A DNA stretch of 64,000 nucleotides from Bacteroidaceae bacterium (GCA_017466325.1 JAFTUK010000037.1:42374-106373); one strand, 5' to 3'; shown: positions 26,950 to 35,789, counted from the stretch's first letter. A program made the numbers and translations. The notes: generated by a model from the letters alone, not told the origin.

Positions 26950-29900
26950 TTTCACAAGATACCATAGACAGAATACTTGACGCTGCTGACATTGTTCAGA
27001 TAATAGAAGATTTTATTCCTCTTAAGAAGCGTGGAGTAAATCTTATTGCTTGTTGTCCGTTTCATTCAGAAAAAACTCCCTCCTTTACTATATTTCCTAA
27101 AACAGGTACATTTAAGTGCTTTGGCTGTGGGGAACAGGGAAATGCCATCGGCTTTCTTATGAGGCATGAGAATATGTCCTACCCTCAGGCTCTTAAATGG
27201 GTGGCAAGGAAATACAATATAGATATTCAGGAGGAAAATCTTACTCCTATACAGGAGCAGGAGTTTCGTGAAAAGGAGGCTATGTGGATTGCTAACGATT
27301 ACTTATCTAAGGAATATGCCAAGGTTCTTATGCTTCCACAATATAAATTTGCTCGTGACTATGCCTACAATAGATGGGGAGAAAGATTCTGCACTCAAAT
27401 GAGTATCGGATTTTGTCCGAGAGATTCCAAAATTGTTGAGGAGAGCTGTATTACAGATGAAATTGCAGAGGCTCTTCATCTTCGTAATATGGCTGGTTAC
27501 GATTTCTTTGGTGGCAGAATAACAATACCTATCAAAGATAGACAACAGCATGTTATCGGTTTTACTTCTCGTGTTTTGGATGAGAGCAAGCCAAAATACA
27601 TGAACTCTTCCGATTCGCTTATCTACAATAAATCAAAATCTATCTTTGGTATTGATACGTCATGGAGAGAAGCGGCAAAAAAAGAGAGGTTCTATCTTGT
27701 TGAGGGTGCTCCGGATTGTATGCGACTGCAATGTATTGGCGTATATAATTCCGTCGCTACTCTTGGCACTGCCTGGACGGAAGCGCATTTCAATATCCTT
27801 AAACGTGCAGCTTCTCATCTATGCTTTCTTCCGGACGCTGATCCTCCTAAAGAGGGGGAACAGTTTGGTCCTGGAATAAATGCTGTGATAAAGTCTGGTG
27901 AGCTTGCCATGCAGTTAGGGTTCTCCGTTTCAGTAAAACAGATTCCTGTATCTGATGTGAAGCAAGATCCCGATACTTTCTGCACGTCATTGGCTATTTT
28001 TCAAGCTATAGAAGAACATGACTTCATTCTATGGCTTGCTGATTTGCTTTTTTCTGATGAGATGATTACGGAGAACAGAAGCAAGTCAGTAAACAGGATT
28101 GCTGACCTGCTTGCCCGTATCAATGACGAGACAAAGGTTGACATCTACATCTCTCGCCTTCTTAAATATAGCCAAAAGTCTGTGTGGAAGAAGTCTAGAG
28201 AGAGATTTCGTCGCGAGCATCGTGAGAATGAAGCAAAAGAAAAGGCTGAAAAAGAGGAAGGTCTGCTTAAAAGATATGGATTTAATGTAGACAAGAACAA
28301 ATACTATTCTATCGGTGATAAAGGATACTACGAATGGAGCAATTTTACTATGGAACCATTGTTCCATATAAAGGACTCTATTTCTCCTAAGCGTATCTAC
28401 ATCCTTCGCAATACTTTTGGCATAGAGGAACTTGTGGAAATGAAACAGGAGGATTTGGTTTCCATTTCCAAATTCAAGCAAAAAGTGGAGGGGGTGGGTA
28501 ATTTCGTTTGGTGTGCTTCAGAGAAAGAATTAACTAAACTGAAGTCTTATCTGTATGAGAAGACAGAGACTGCAGTACAGATTTCTCAGCTTGGTTGGCA
28601 AAAGGATGGTTTCTTTGCCTTCGGTAATGGCATATATTATGACAATGCCTTTATCAAGGTAGACGATTATGGCATTGTGCGTATTAAGGATAAGGGCAAT
28701 TATTACCTTCCTGCACACTCGAAGATCTACTACAATGACTCAAAACTGTTCCAGTTTGAGCGCAGGTTTGTCCATCAGGAGCTTTCTTCTATTGCATTAA
28801 GAAAATTTTCAGACCATGTTTTCAATGTGTTCGGCAATAATGGAAAAATTGGGTTTTGCTTCTACCTCGCTACTTTATTCCGTGACATAGTAACAAGAGA
28901 GTCACGTTCTTTCCCTATCCTTAATCTTTTTGGTCCTAAAGGTAGCGGTAAATCTGAACTTGGTCATACATTGATGTCATTCTTCATTGCTGACAATGTT
29001 CCACCAAACATTCAGAACTCTACTCTGCCGGCACTGAACGAAACAGTTGCGGCAGTGGCTAATGCTCTTGTACATATTGATGAATTCAAGAATGACATCG
29101 ATATAAACAAGAGGGAATTTCTCAAAGGACTTTGGGATGGTCCAGGACGAACTCGCATGAATATGGATCTGGACAAGAAAAAGGAGACTACAGCCGTGGA
29201 TAGCGGTATTATCCTTAGTGGCCAGGAAATGGCTACAGCGGATATTGCTTTGTTTTCTCGTCTTATCTTCCTTTCATTCCCCAAATCTGACTTCTCTGCC
29301 AAGGAAAAGGAGGCTTATCAACTTCTTAAAAAGGTAAGAGGCATCGGCATGTCGCACCTTACCTTGCAGATTCTTTCTTTTAGGAATAAGGTTGATTCTA
29401 CATTTAAGGAGATGTATAATGCGACTCTTCAGGATGTGGTCGAGAAATTAAGGGATAATCCCATCGAGGACAGAATCCTGCTTAACTGGATTGGCCCTCT
29501 TGCTATGCTCAGGACTTTGGAGAATCATATTGATATCTCCATTACATATAAAGAGATGCAAAAGATTACCATTGAGGGTATCAAGCATCAGAATGCGGAA
29601 TGCAGACAGAATAGCGAACTGGCTTCATTCTGGAATATGGTTCAGTATCTCGTTAGCGAGGGTGAAATAATTGATGGTGGTGATTACAAAATAGAGTATG
29701 TCCGTAATTTCAAGTCCTCAATATGTACTCAGCAGTGGTTAGAGTCACGTCCTGTTCTTCTAATACAGAAGACTCGTGTCTTCATGCTTTACAAGAAATA
29801 TGGTAAGGCTGTTGGTGACACACTGCTTCCTGAGGGCTCCCTAAAATACTATCTTGAAAATTCAAAGGCATATCTTGGGGAGAAGACTGCAAGATACGAT

Positions 29901-30125
29901 GTCTACCATAAGGGAATCCTTCAATATGTCAAGAATGAAAAGAAAGTCGGGGGCTCTTTAATAAAACAAACCACGACTCATAGATCATATTGTTTTGATT
30001 ACACCAAAATAGTAGAGAGCTTTGATGTAAATTTCGAAAAAACAAAACTTGAAAATAATGATGTAAGTTATGACGGGGATGAAGATGAAGGAAAGGATAT
30101 GGAGAAAGAGTTTAAATTTGATTAA
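26946..30125 (+). CDS. Primase-helicase fusion (CHC2 zinc finger, Toprim, AAA-type ATPase)
   Basis: The 1059-residue protein starts with a CHC2 primase zinc ribbon (Cys37-x2-His40 and Cys58-x2-Cys61), then a DnaG-like core and a Toprim region (YLVEGAPDCMRLQ, then CFLPDADPP). The second half has a Walker A motif FGPKGSGKSE at about residues 660-670 and an acidic Walker B-like ALVHIDEFK. This arrangement would prime and unwind DNA for autonomous replication of the element. It is translationally coupled to the upstream small gene. An AT-rich iteron region immediately follows the gene and could be its target. Confidence 0.85.
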   Translation: MISQDTIDRILDAADIVQIIEDFIPLKKRGVNLIACCPFHSEKTPSFTIFPKTGTFKCFGCGEQGNAIGFLMRHENMSYPQALKWVARKYNIDIQEENLTPIQEQEFREKEAMWIANDYLSKEYAKVLMLPQYKFARDYAYNRWGERFCTQMSIGFCPRDSKIVEESCITDEIAEALHLRNMAGYDFFGGRITIPIKDRQQHVIGFTSRVLDESKPKYMNSSDSLIYNKSKSIFGIDTSWREAAKKERFYLVEGAPDCMRLQCIGVYNSVATLGTAWTEAHFNILKRAASHLCFLPDADPPKEGEQFGPGINAVIKSGELAMQLGFSVSVKQIPVSDVKQDPDTFCTSLAIFQAIEEHDFILWLADLLFSDEMITENRSKSVNRIADLLARINDETKVDIYISRLLKYSQKSVWKKSRERFRREHRENEAKEKAEKEEGLLKRYGFNVDKNKYYSIGDKGYYEWSNFTMEPLFHIKDSISPKRIYILRNTFGIEELVEMKQEDLVSISKFKQKVEGVGNFVWCASEKELTKLKSYLYEKTETAVQISQLGWQKDGFFAFGNGIYYDNAFIKVDDYGIVRIKDKGNYYLPAHSKIYYNDSKLFQFERRFVHQELSSIALRKFSDHVFNVFGNNGKIGFCFYLATLFRDIVTRESRSFPILNLFGPKGSGKSELGHTLMSFFIADNVPPNIQNSTLPALNETVAAVANALVHIDEFKNDIDINKREFLKGLWDGPGRTRMNMDLDKKKETTAVDSGIILSGQEMATADIALFSRLIFLSFPKSDFSAKEKEAYQLLKKVRGIGMSHLTLQILSFRNKVDSTFKEMYNATLQDVVEKLRDNPIEDRILLNWIGPLAMLRTLENHIDISITYKEMQKITIEGIKHQNAECRQNSELASFWNMVQYLVSEGEIIDGGDYKIEYVRNFKSSICTQQWLESRPVLLIQKTRVFMLYKKYGKAVGDTLLPEGSLKYYLENSKAYLGEKTARYDVYHKGILQYVKNEKKVGGSLIKQTTTHRSYCFDYTKIVESFDVNFEKTKLENNDVSYDGDEDEGKDMEKEFKFD

Positions 30126-30201
30126 GTGATAGAGAAAGCCAGGATAAAAATCTTGTTTTTTTTCGTCCTCTTGATAGTAAAAATTGTGGGGCTGAAATCT
30201 A

Positions 30202-30408
30202 TGTAACAGTTGTAACATTATGTAACATAAATAAATTCAATATATTAGACATATATTATAGTCTAAATTATATGTAACATTTTGTAACAAGGAATGGCAA
30301 ATATCGTGTTTTGTAAATTTATTCATGTTATAAAAACAATATTTACATTTTAATAATTTTATATATGCTTATAAATTAGATTATTAAGACGATGTTACAA
30401 ATGTTACG
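30202..30408. repeat. Iteron cluster with central palindrome, candidate replication origin
   Basis: Five direct copies of TGTAACA occur at 30202, 30211, 30221, 30273 and 30283, and inverted copies TGTTACA/TGTTACG at 30393 and 30402. Between the groups is a palindrome TTAGAC (30245-30250) / GTCTAA (30261-30266). The whole interval 30126-30598 is strongly AT-rich and gene-free, and it directly follows the primase-helicase gene. Iterons plus AT-rich DNA beside a replication gene are the usual features of a theta-type origin. They could instead be repressor binding sites. Confidence 0.5.
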
Positions 30409-30548
30409 GTTGTTTTGAGCGGTAGGTATCTGTGCTTTTAGAATGAAAAATTAATTTTATGAACTGAGTAATAAAGTATATTCCTGTTTATGTATTTTGG
30501 TTTAACATTATTTAGTTTGTTTGTTGCTTGATATTTAATTAGTTATAC

Positions 30549-30579
30549 TTTGTTATAAGTGTATTATTCCGTAATTTTG
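30549..30579 (+). promoter_or_regulatory. Promoter for the 168-residue hypothetical gene
   Basis: TTTG (30549-30552), a 19-nt spacer and TAATTTTG (30572-30579) match the Bacteroidetes consensus exactly. The gene starts at 30599, so the leader is short. Confidence 0.7.
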
Positions 30580-30598
30580 TAGCATAATATTTAACTAT

Positions 30599-31105
30599 AT
30601 GACATACAGTATTTTCCTTAATCTTGAACCTTATCTTGCTCAGTGGTTTAGGCATGAGCATGGTGGTAATTATCCCATTCGTCTTAAACGTGGTTCTGCA
30701 GAGGCTGATCTTCTTCAGGTTTACCTTACTCCTTTACCTAAGACCAAACTGCCTAAGTTTACGCATAGCCCAGAGGAGACAGAAGTTATTATCCCTTACT
30801 TCCAGCATAAAGATATCAGAACATATAATCATCTGCCTCAAAAAGGTATTATTCTTCTTCAGGAGTGTATAAGAACTCGTTTTAAAGTCAAACTCTGGAA
30901 AGACCTTCATACCGTAGGTAACGTTGTTAAAAGAACTGACCAGACAATAGCTTCCTGGATGGAGAAAAATGGTATAGAGGTGGATGATAGAAATTGGAAT
31001 ACTATCGCTAAGATTCTTCAACGCAAAAGAGCAGTTTATACTCCCAATGGTAGACTTACTAATCACAAATCTTCCAAACACAGAAAGAAATCTTCACAAC
31101 TTTAA
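30599..31105 (+). CDS. Hypothetical basic protein of the mobile element
   Basis: This 168-residue protein is not recognised. It is rich in Lys, Arg and His, with a strongly basic Ser/Lys tail (about residues 145-168) and a possible helix-turn-helix around NVVKRTDQTIASWMEKNG. DNA binding is therefore plausible, and a role in packaging as a small terminase is possible because no other candidate is present, but this is speculation. It lies between the candidate origin and the packaging genes and has its own strong promoter. Confidence 0.5.
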   Translation: MTYSIFLNLEPYLAQWFRHEHGGNYPIRLKRGSAEADLLQVYLTPLPKTKLPKFTHSPEETEVIIPYFQHKDIRTYNHLPQKGIILLQECIRTRFKVKLWKDLHTVGNVVKRTDQTIASWMEKNGIEVDDRNWNTIAKILQRKRAVYTPNGRLTNHKSSKHRKKSSQL

Positions 31106-31123
31106 TTCTGTTTTGTCCACCTA
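31099..31123 (+). promoter_or_regulatory. 25-nt leader motif, copy 1
   Basis: A 25-nt block ending TTTTGTCCACCTA precedes the next gene by 10 bp. It is repeated with only two mismatches at 36472-36496, directly before the terminase gene. It probably acts as a shared translation or regulatory signal of the element. Confidence 0.5.
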
Positions 31124-31133
31124 ATCTGATTAT

Positions 31134-31541
31134 ATGAAACAGTCTTTGCCTGGTATTAAAGAAATTAAGATTCTCTCTTGTGCCGGTCTACCTCAACATG
31201 CAATGGCAAAGTGTGTGAGTGACATTCCGGTGGGTATTAATTGTGCTGCTTCTCTCCTTGATATTTTTCCTGAGCATTCTTTGGAATTGGAGAGTAAATA
31301 TGAGAATGGCGGATATTACGAAAGCCTTACCTTAAAATTCCTGACTACAACACGAATCCCAAATGCTCGTAAGATGGCTTTGGTGGTGACTGATGTTGAG
31401 GGTGAAAACTACCTTATTGGTACGAAAGAACGTCCGTATCCTGTTATTGAATACACAAGAGAGATTTCCGGCACGAATAGAGTCTACGATGTTAAGGTTA
31501 CATTTTCAGGTAAGCGTGCTTTGATTCCTTGTGCTATATAA
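31134..31541 (+). CDS. Hypothetical prophage-type protein
   Basis: The 135-residue product has no signal peptide and is predicted to be mostly beta-strand (YYESLTLKFLTT, MALVVTDVEGENYLIG, YDVKVTFSGKRALIPC). It resembles small structural or unknown proteins found in Bacteroides prophages, but no specific family can be named with confidence. It is followed by a strong terminator and then by convergent toxin-antitoxin genes. Confidence 0.5.
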   Translation: MKQSLPGIKEIKILSCAGLPQHAMAKCVSDIPVGINCAASLLDIFPEHSLELESKYENGGYYESLTLKFLTTTRIPNARKMALVVTDVEGENYLIGTKERPYPVIEYTREISGTNRVYDVKVTFSGKRALIPCAI

Positions 31542-31548
31542 AAGAAAC

Positions 31549-31588
31549 GGGATTTAGCGATAATGCTAAATCCCTATTCGTCCTTTTT
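31549..31588. terminator. Strong terminator between convergent genes
   Basis: A perfect 10-bp stem GGGATTTAGC (31549-31558) / GCTAAATCCC (31565-31574) with a 6-nt loop is followed by a T-rich run. It ends the plus-strand unit and could also block transcription from the opposing toxin-antitoxin operon. Confidence 0.8.
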
Positions 31589-31653
31589 AGAGTGCAATAC
31601 GGAGCGACGGGGGCTTCCGCACACACTATTTATACCGCATAGGAATAAGATTG

Positions 31654-32166
31654 TTATTCCTTAGTGTCATCAATAATAAATCTGTCAATACCGTAGACCC
31701 TGCGTGTATGAGTGTCTATAAAGGCATTTTCTTTTAAATGCTTCATGACATTTTGCAAATCATGTGCATTCAGATGCCCCATCTTCTCTGCTTTCTTGGC
31801 CTTAATCTTTGAAACCTTTAATTCCTTGGGGTCTGTACAATCTATCCAGCTGTCATGGTCAAGGATTTCTGGATAATCTATTTGTCTGATTAGATACTGT
31901 TCTGCTTGCCAGTCTGGTGATGCAGAGAAATCATTATCTGAATTTATCAGTACAGCACATACTTCTTTTTGATTGGACTTAGAACCAGCGACAACTACAT
32001 ATTTAAGCCTTGAATCATATCCTCCCTTGGGAACAATACCATCTGCCCTGTCCATGTCGTAATATACGATGTCTCCAACCTGAAGATCATGCATATCTTT
32101 AACAATAGACTCATTATGCATCATCTCGCTGAGATGTGATATAACATTGTTTGTATTATTGTCCAT
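31654..32166 (-). CDS. Putative toxin of a Panacea-type (PanAT) toxin-antitoxin pair
   Basis: This 170-residue protein is encoded directly downstream of a Panacea-domain antitoxin and its start codon overlaps the antitoxin stop (TAATG). Residues 25-75 (DLQVGDIVYYDMDRADG, then LKYVVVAGS) form a beta-rich block with the GDIVYxD opening seen in PemK/MazF-like or other SH3-like barrel proteins. The C-terminal half is helical and basic (KVSKIKAKKAEKMGHLNAHDL). In PanAT systems the toxin varies widely while the antitoxin carries the Panacea domain. Toxicity and an RNase mechanism are inferred from position and weak resemblance only. Confidence 0.55.
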   Translation of the reverse strand: MDNNTNNVISHLSEMMHNESIVKDMHDLQVGDIVYYDMDRADGIVPKGGYDSRLKYVVVAGSKSNQKEVCAVLINSDNDFSASPDWQAEQYLIRQIDYPEILDHDSWIDCTDPKELKVSKIKAKKAEKMGHLNAHDLQNVMKHLKENAFIDTHTRRVYGIDRFIIDDTKE

Positions 32167-32738
32167 TAAGAAAGCTCTGTTGCGATTAACTCCTTTTCAC
32201 GAATGTACGCTATCATTTTATCGGTAGCGCCACCGGCTTTGGCAATCTCAATGTTAGTGAGAGTTCCTAATTGTGGATCTTCCAAAAAACGGGCATATGC
32301 TATATCATATGCTTTGTCGTGTGATTCTGGTGATAACTCTGTCTTGGAATCTTTTTCCTTACAATAGACAAACCATTTATCCAAATATTCACATTCCTTC
32401 TGTGACAAATAATCCATATCTGGTTCTGCAATGGCAAAAACCTTTTGGTCAACAACTCGGATAGAATTGCGGAATCCCATTAAATCAGGATACTGGTCTA
32501 TGTCCTCGTCTCCCAATTCCACCAACTTGATTACCTTGTCTGACAAGGCGGGCACAGGACCAAATTTGCGCGCTTTGAATGTATCAGGGCAGAGTACCTT
32601 TCCGTAGTTTACCAGATATTCTTTTTGTGCAAAATAGATTATCTTGAAGAGTTTGATATAATCTACCCCTTCAGGAAAATTTCGTAGTACATACAATACT
32701 ACGGATTCTATTTTCTTTATCTGCTCTATAGTCTTCAT
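32166..32738 (-). CDS. Panacea-domain (DUF4065-like) antitoxin
   Basis: The 190-residue protein matches the Panacea/DUF4065 pattern: an N-terminal helix leading to DYIKLFKIIYFAQKEYLVNYGK (about residues 26-46), then FKARKFGPVPALSDKVIKL. Panacea domains neutralise diverse toxins by direct binding. The antitoxin comes first in the operon, and its stop overlaps the start of the putative toxin gene. A perfect palindrome overlaps its promoter, suggesting autoregulation. Both genes run opposite to the surrounding element genes. Confidence 0.8.
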   Translation of the reverse strand: MKTIEQIKKIESVVLYVLRNFPEGVDYIKLFKIIYFAQKEYLVNYGKVLCPDTFKARKFGPVPALSDKVIKLVELGDEDIDQYPDLMGFRNSIRVVDQKVFAIAEPDMDYLSQKECEYLDKWFVYCKEKDSKTELSPESHDKAYDIAYARFLEDPQLGTLTNIEIAKAGGATDKMIAYIREKELIATELS

Positions 32739-32765
32739 TCTGACGAAAAATCATTTATTTGCCTG

Positions 32766-32789
32766 CAAAGATACTAATTAATTTAGTAT
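32766..32789 (-). promoter_or_regulatory. Promoter and palindromic operator of the PanAT-like operon
   Basis: On the minus strand TATCTTTG (32766-32773) is a -7 box 28 bp upstream of the antitoxin start. Overlapping its upstream edge is the perfect inverted repeat ATACTAAttaatTTAGTAT (32771-32789), a natural site for autoregulation by the toxin-antitoxin complex. Confidence 0.6.
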
Positions 32790-32848
32790 TTATGTGTTTT
32801 ACTGGTTAATTTATACAGATTATGGATTATTATCTTGTATTATTTTCC

Positions 32849-32856
32849 TATCTTTG
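32849..32856 (+). promoter_or_regulatory. -7 box driving a candidate small RNA
   Basis: TATCTTTG matches TAnnTTTG and lies about 7 bp upstream of the first hairpin of the candidate small RNA. It is divergent from the toxin-antitoxin promoter. Confidence 0.5.
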
Positions 32857-32862
32857 TAATGC

Positions 32863-32927
32863 TTATCTGCAAACAGATATAGTTTCAGGGCTCGTGTGAC
32901 GTGATTCATCTCGAGCCCTGCGTTTTT
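32863..32927 (+). ncRNA. Candidate 65-nt small RNA with two hairpins and a terminator
   Basis: Between a -7 box and the capsid operon is a short region with no ORF but two stem-loops: TATCTG (32864-32869) / CAGATA (32874-32879), then a perfect 9-bp stem CAGGGCTCG (32886-32894) / CGAGCCCTG (32912-32920) followed by a T-run. A transcript starting about seven bases after the -7 box would be around 65 nt and end at the terminator. A second promoter (32973) then serves the protease gene. It might be a regulatory or antisense RNA of the element, or simply a leader with an attenuator. Confidence 0.4.
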
Positions 32928-32972
32928 ATTATTGGCTTATTTTCTGTCTTTTACAGTATCTAATACCTTATA

Positions 32973-32980
32973 TATCTTTG
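32973..32980 (+). promoter_or_regulatory. -7 box of the capsid-protease operon
   Basis: TATCTTTG lies 22 bp upstream of the protease start at 33003, downstream of the terminator at 32886-32927, so the packaging genes appear to have an independent promoter. The -33 element is weak. Confidence 0.5.
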
Positions 32981-33002
32981 CAATAGATTTATTACTATTT
33001 CT

Positions 33003-33998
33003 ATGGCAAAGAAAAATTACAATCTTCATCTTAAAGGGTACGTCGGTGGTTGGGATTTTGATGCTGACTATGTGGACTATGTTCTAGGGAAAAATCCTGA
33101 TGGCGAGGTGAATGTGCTTATTGACTCGCTTGGCGGTTCACTCTCCAAGGCTCTTTCTATCGTTGCTGCTTTCCGCAATCATGGAAATGTAAATGTGCAT
33201 TTCGTTGGCATGAATGCGTCAGCGGCAACTATCGCTTCTCTGGGTGCCAAACATGTCAGCATGGATTCTTCTGCCATGTATTTGGTGCATAAGTGTTCCA
33301 TGGAGTTTTTCCAATGGGCTTCTGCAAATAGTGACAAGCTTCGCTCCATCATCAAGGAGGCGGAACAGATGAAGGAGGATCTTGATAAGATGGATGCCAA
33401 TGTGGCCCAGATGTATGCAGCCAAGTGCAAGCGTGAGCCTTCGGAGCTTCTTGCTCTTATGAAGAAAGGTGGCTGGCTCACTGCTAAGGAGGCTCTTGAA
33501 TGGGGGTTCGTGGATGAGATAACAGACTTCGAGGACGACATGGCGCCTGTCATCACTGATGATATGGCTGCTGATATGTCCTCAGCTGGCATTCCTATGC
33601 CTGAAAATTTCTCTCGCGCAAACTCTTCTGCATTCAATCGCTTTATCGTTGCGCTGACTAATTTCTTTAGGTCTAATCAAAATAAAATTGAGAAAATGAA
33701 CACTGAAAATTCAACTAAAGCTAATGCAGAGGAGAAGGTTCTTACTGGTTCCGAGGATACCTCTGCTGTTTCTGAGACTGTTTCTGCTGATGTGCAGGCC
33801 AAGGCTATATCAGACAAGGATGCAGAGATTAAAGCCTTGAGAGATGAGATTGAGGCTCTGAAGAAGACTCCTGGTGATTCTACATCACATATCGTGGATG
33901 AGAGCAAGAAAGGCGCCGGCTCCCTTGACCCTAATTCTCCAGAGGCTTTCTTCGAGACAAAGGTGCGAGCTCAGGAGTTGTATGACATGCTTCCATAA
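33003..33998 (+). CDS. ClpP-like prohead maturation protease with scaffold-like tail
   Basis: The first 200 of 331 residues form a ClpP/SppA-type serine protease: DSLGGSLSKAL, the nucleophile region GMNASAA with predicted catalytic Ser73, and His96 in MYLVHKC. Residues 235-300 are acidic, Ala/Glu-rich and coiled-coil-like (DAEIKALRDEIEALKK), as in scaffolding proteins, so protease and scaffold are probably fused. Its gene lies directly upstream of the capsid gene. It would cleave scaffold and capsid precursor during head assembly. The presence of the active-site residues argues against a decayed relic. Confidence 0.83.
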   Translation: MAKKNYNLHLKGYVGGWDFDADYVDYVLGKNPDGEVNVLIDSLGGSLSKALSIVAAFRNHGNVNVHFVGMNASAATIASLGAKHVSMDSSAMYLVHKCSMEFFQWASANSDKLRSIIKEAEQMKEDLDKMDANVAQMYAAKCKREPSELLALMKKGGWLTAKEALEWGFVDEITDFEDDMAPVITDDMAADMSSAGIPMPENFSRANSSAFNRFIVALTNFFRSNQNKIEKMNTENSTKANAEEKVLTGSEDTSAVSETVSADVQAKAISDKDAEIKALRDEIEALKKTPGDSTSHIVDESKKGAGSLDPNSPEAFFETKVRAQELYDMLP

Positions 33999-34063
33999 AA
34001 TTGGTCACTTCCCTACTTCACTAATCTATTTTCGTTAATCGTTAAACTTTCATCGTTAATAAT

Positions 34064-35023
34064 ATGGCTGGTAAACTTACTTTTACTCTTCAGGAATTTC
34101 AGGAGGCTGCTACCAAATGGCGAGCAGACCTTCTGATGCTTCCTATCATCGGTTGTCAGGAGACTCTGAAGTTCATGACTGCCCGTCCCGGTATTCGCTA
34201 CAAGGAGAATGTGGGCGCTCTTTCTGGTGATGCCCAGTTCGGTCCCTACAAGCCTTCGCGTTCTACGGACTTCAATCTGAACGTGGACTATCGGACTCTG
34301 GAGACTTTCATGGGTTCTGTAGTGGCGAAGTTCGAACCTAACTCTGCTGTATCTACTCTCCTTGGGCAGGTGGGTGCCACTAAGGGCGACGGACAGATGA
34401 AGGCTCCTACTGCCTTGCATGTCCTTGCTCTTATCGCTCGTGGTCTGTCAGAACATCTCAACGAGGCTATTTGGGCTGGAAAGCGTAATGCTGCAGGCGA
34501 TACCACAATGGACCTCTTTGATGGTTTTGATACCATTACCACAAAGGAAGTAACCTCGGGTGCTATCGCTGCAGAAGAGGGGAATTATATGAAGCTTGAC
34601 GAGGAGATTACTTCCGCAAATGCTGTGGACATTGCAAAAGAAATTCTCTTCTCTCTGGATCCTCGTCTGCGTGCTCAGGACCTCTACATGTTCTGCACTC
34701 AGGATTTTGCGGACAAGTACAATGAGGGGTATCAGCTTTCTCATGGTGGCATCAACTACAATACGCAATACTCGCAGACTACCGTGGAGGGGTCCAATGG
34801 CAGACTGCATATCGTGCCTATGTACAACAAGATTGCTTCCAAGTACATTCACATCTGTCCTAAGTCCAATATGCTGATTGGATATGACCAGATGGGTGAC
34901 GTGGAGTCTGTGATGGTAAAGGAGTACGAACCTTTCATCTTGTCGTACATCGCTACCATGTTCTTTGGCTGTCAGTTTGAATCTATAGACAAGCGTAGAT
35001 TCAAGGTTGTTGAACTTGTCTAA
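34064..35023 (+). CDS. Major capsid protein (HK97-like fold predicted)
   Basis: The 319-residue protein follows the protease-scaffold gene after 65 bp, the usual place for a major capsid protein. The N-terminal helix, central region with multiple Tyr/Phe and Gly, and a C-terminal block (HIVPMYNKIASKYIHICPKSNMLIGYDQMGD, read in parts) resemble phage capsid proteins of the HK97 type, with the loop ...GYDQMGDVESV near the end. No signal peptide is present. The fold is predicted from context and general pattern, not shown. Confidence 0.75.
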   Translation: MAGKLTFTLQEFQEAATKWRADLLMLPIIGCQETLKFMTARPGIRYKENVGALSGDAQFGPYKPSRSTDFNLNVDYRTLETFMGSVVAKFEPNSAVSTLLGQVGATKGDGQMKAPTALHVLALIARGLSEHLNEAIWAGKRNAAGDTTMDLFDGFDTITTKEVTSGAIAAEEGNYMKLDEEITSANAVDIAKEILFSLDPRLRAQDLYMFCTQDFADKYNEGYQLSHGGINYNTQYSQTTVEGSNGRLHIVPMYNKIASKYIHICPKSNMLIGYDQMGDVESVMVKEYEPFILSYIATMFFGCQFESIDKRRFKVVELV

Positions 35024-35035
35024 TGTGTATTGGTT

Positions 35036-35692
35036 ATGGCAAATTGTATAAACATACAGCGTTCGCTGGATTGGTGCATGGGTACACCGGAATTGCCGGG
35101 TATCAAGCGTAGGGTTTACTATATTGCAAAGAATCAGATTGTAAAGTGGCCGGCATTCCTCCGTGATGACAATGGACGGGTCTCCTCCTCTACTCTCTCT
35201 GGTTCTTTCACTCTTGTTGCTGATGCCAAGTGGCATTATATTGTTATCCTTGCCGACAAGTCACAACTGACTTCGGAGGCACAGGGCGAAGTTCCTTCAC
35301 AGACTCAGCTGAACAAGGCGACGCTTGTTCATCCTGGTGTGGGTCCCGAGGCTTCGGCGGCTTCTGCTTATCTCAACAATTCGGATAATGTATTCGTAGT
35401 CGAAGATATGAAGGGAAATTTCCGTATTGTCGGTTCGGAGCGTTGGATGACGAAGACCACCGTTGCCCAGGATAATGGCCAGGGTGCTACGGGCACTACG
35501 TCTACGACAATCTCCGTGGAAGCAACGGATGAAATTCCTTCTCCGTTCTATGTTGGTACTCTGGATACAGAGGAAGGGGTTATACATTGTGGTGACGGGG
35601 CTACATCGGGTGGTAACACAGGCAATACTGGTAGTGGTGGCAATACTGGTGGCGATGACGATGACGACTTCAATGGTAATTGGGGTGAATAA
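35036..35692 (+). CDS. Hypothetical structural protein with Gly/Asp-rich tail
   Basis: The 218-residue product starts at ATG 35036 (a TTG two codons upstream is possible). Its central region is beta-rich and the last 40 residues are a low-complexity Gly/Asn/Thr stretch ending in a run of Asp. Its place immediately after the capsid gene suggests a head-decoration or head-completion role. No family was recognised. Confidence 0.55.
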   Translation: MANCINIQRSLDWCMGTPELPGIKRRVYYIAKNQIVKWPAFLRDDNGRVSSSTLSGSFTLVADAKWHYIVILADKSQLTSEAQGEVPSQTQLNKATLVHPGVGPEASAASAYLNNSDNVFVVEDMKGNFRIVGSERWMTKTTVAQDNGQGATGTTSTTISVEATDEIPSPFYVGTLDTEEGVIHCGDGATSGGNTGNTGSGGNTGGDDDDDFNGNWGE

Positions 35693-35789
35693 CATCTGTG
35701 ATTCATTGTAAAGGGTTTTGATTCATGTTTGAATTTGGATACCCAGGGGCTATGATGGTCCTTGGGTATTTATGTAAGAGATTCATTTT

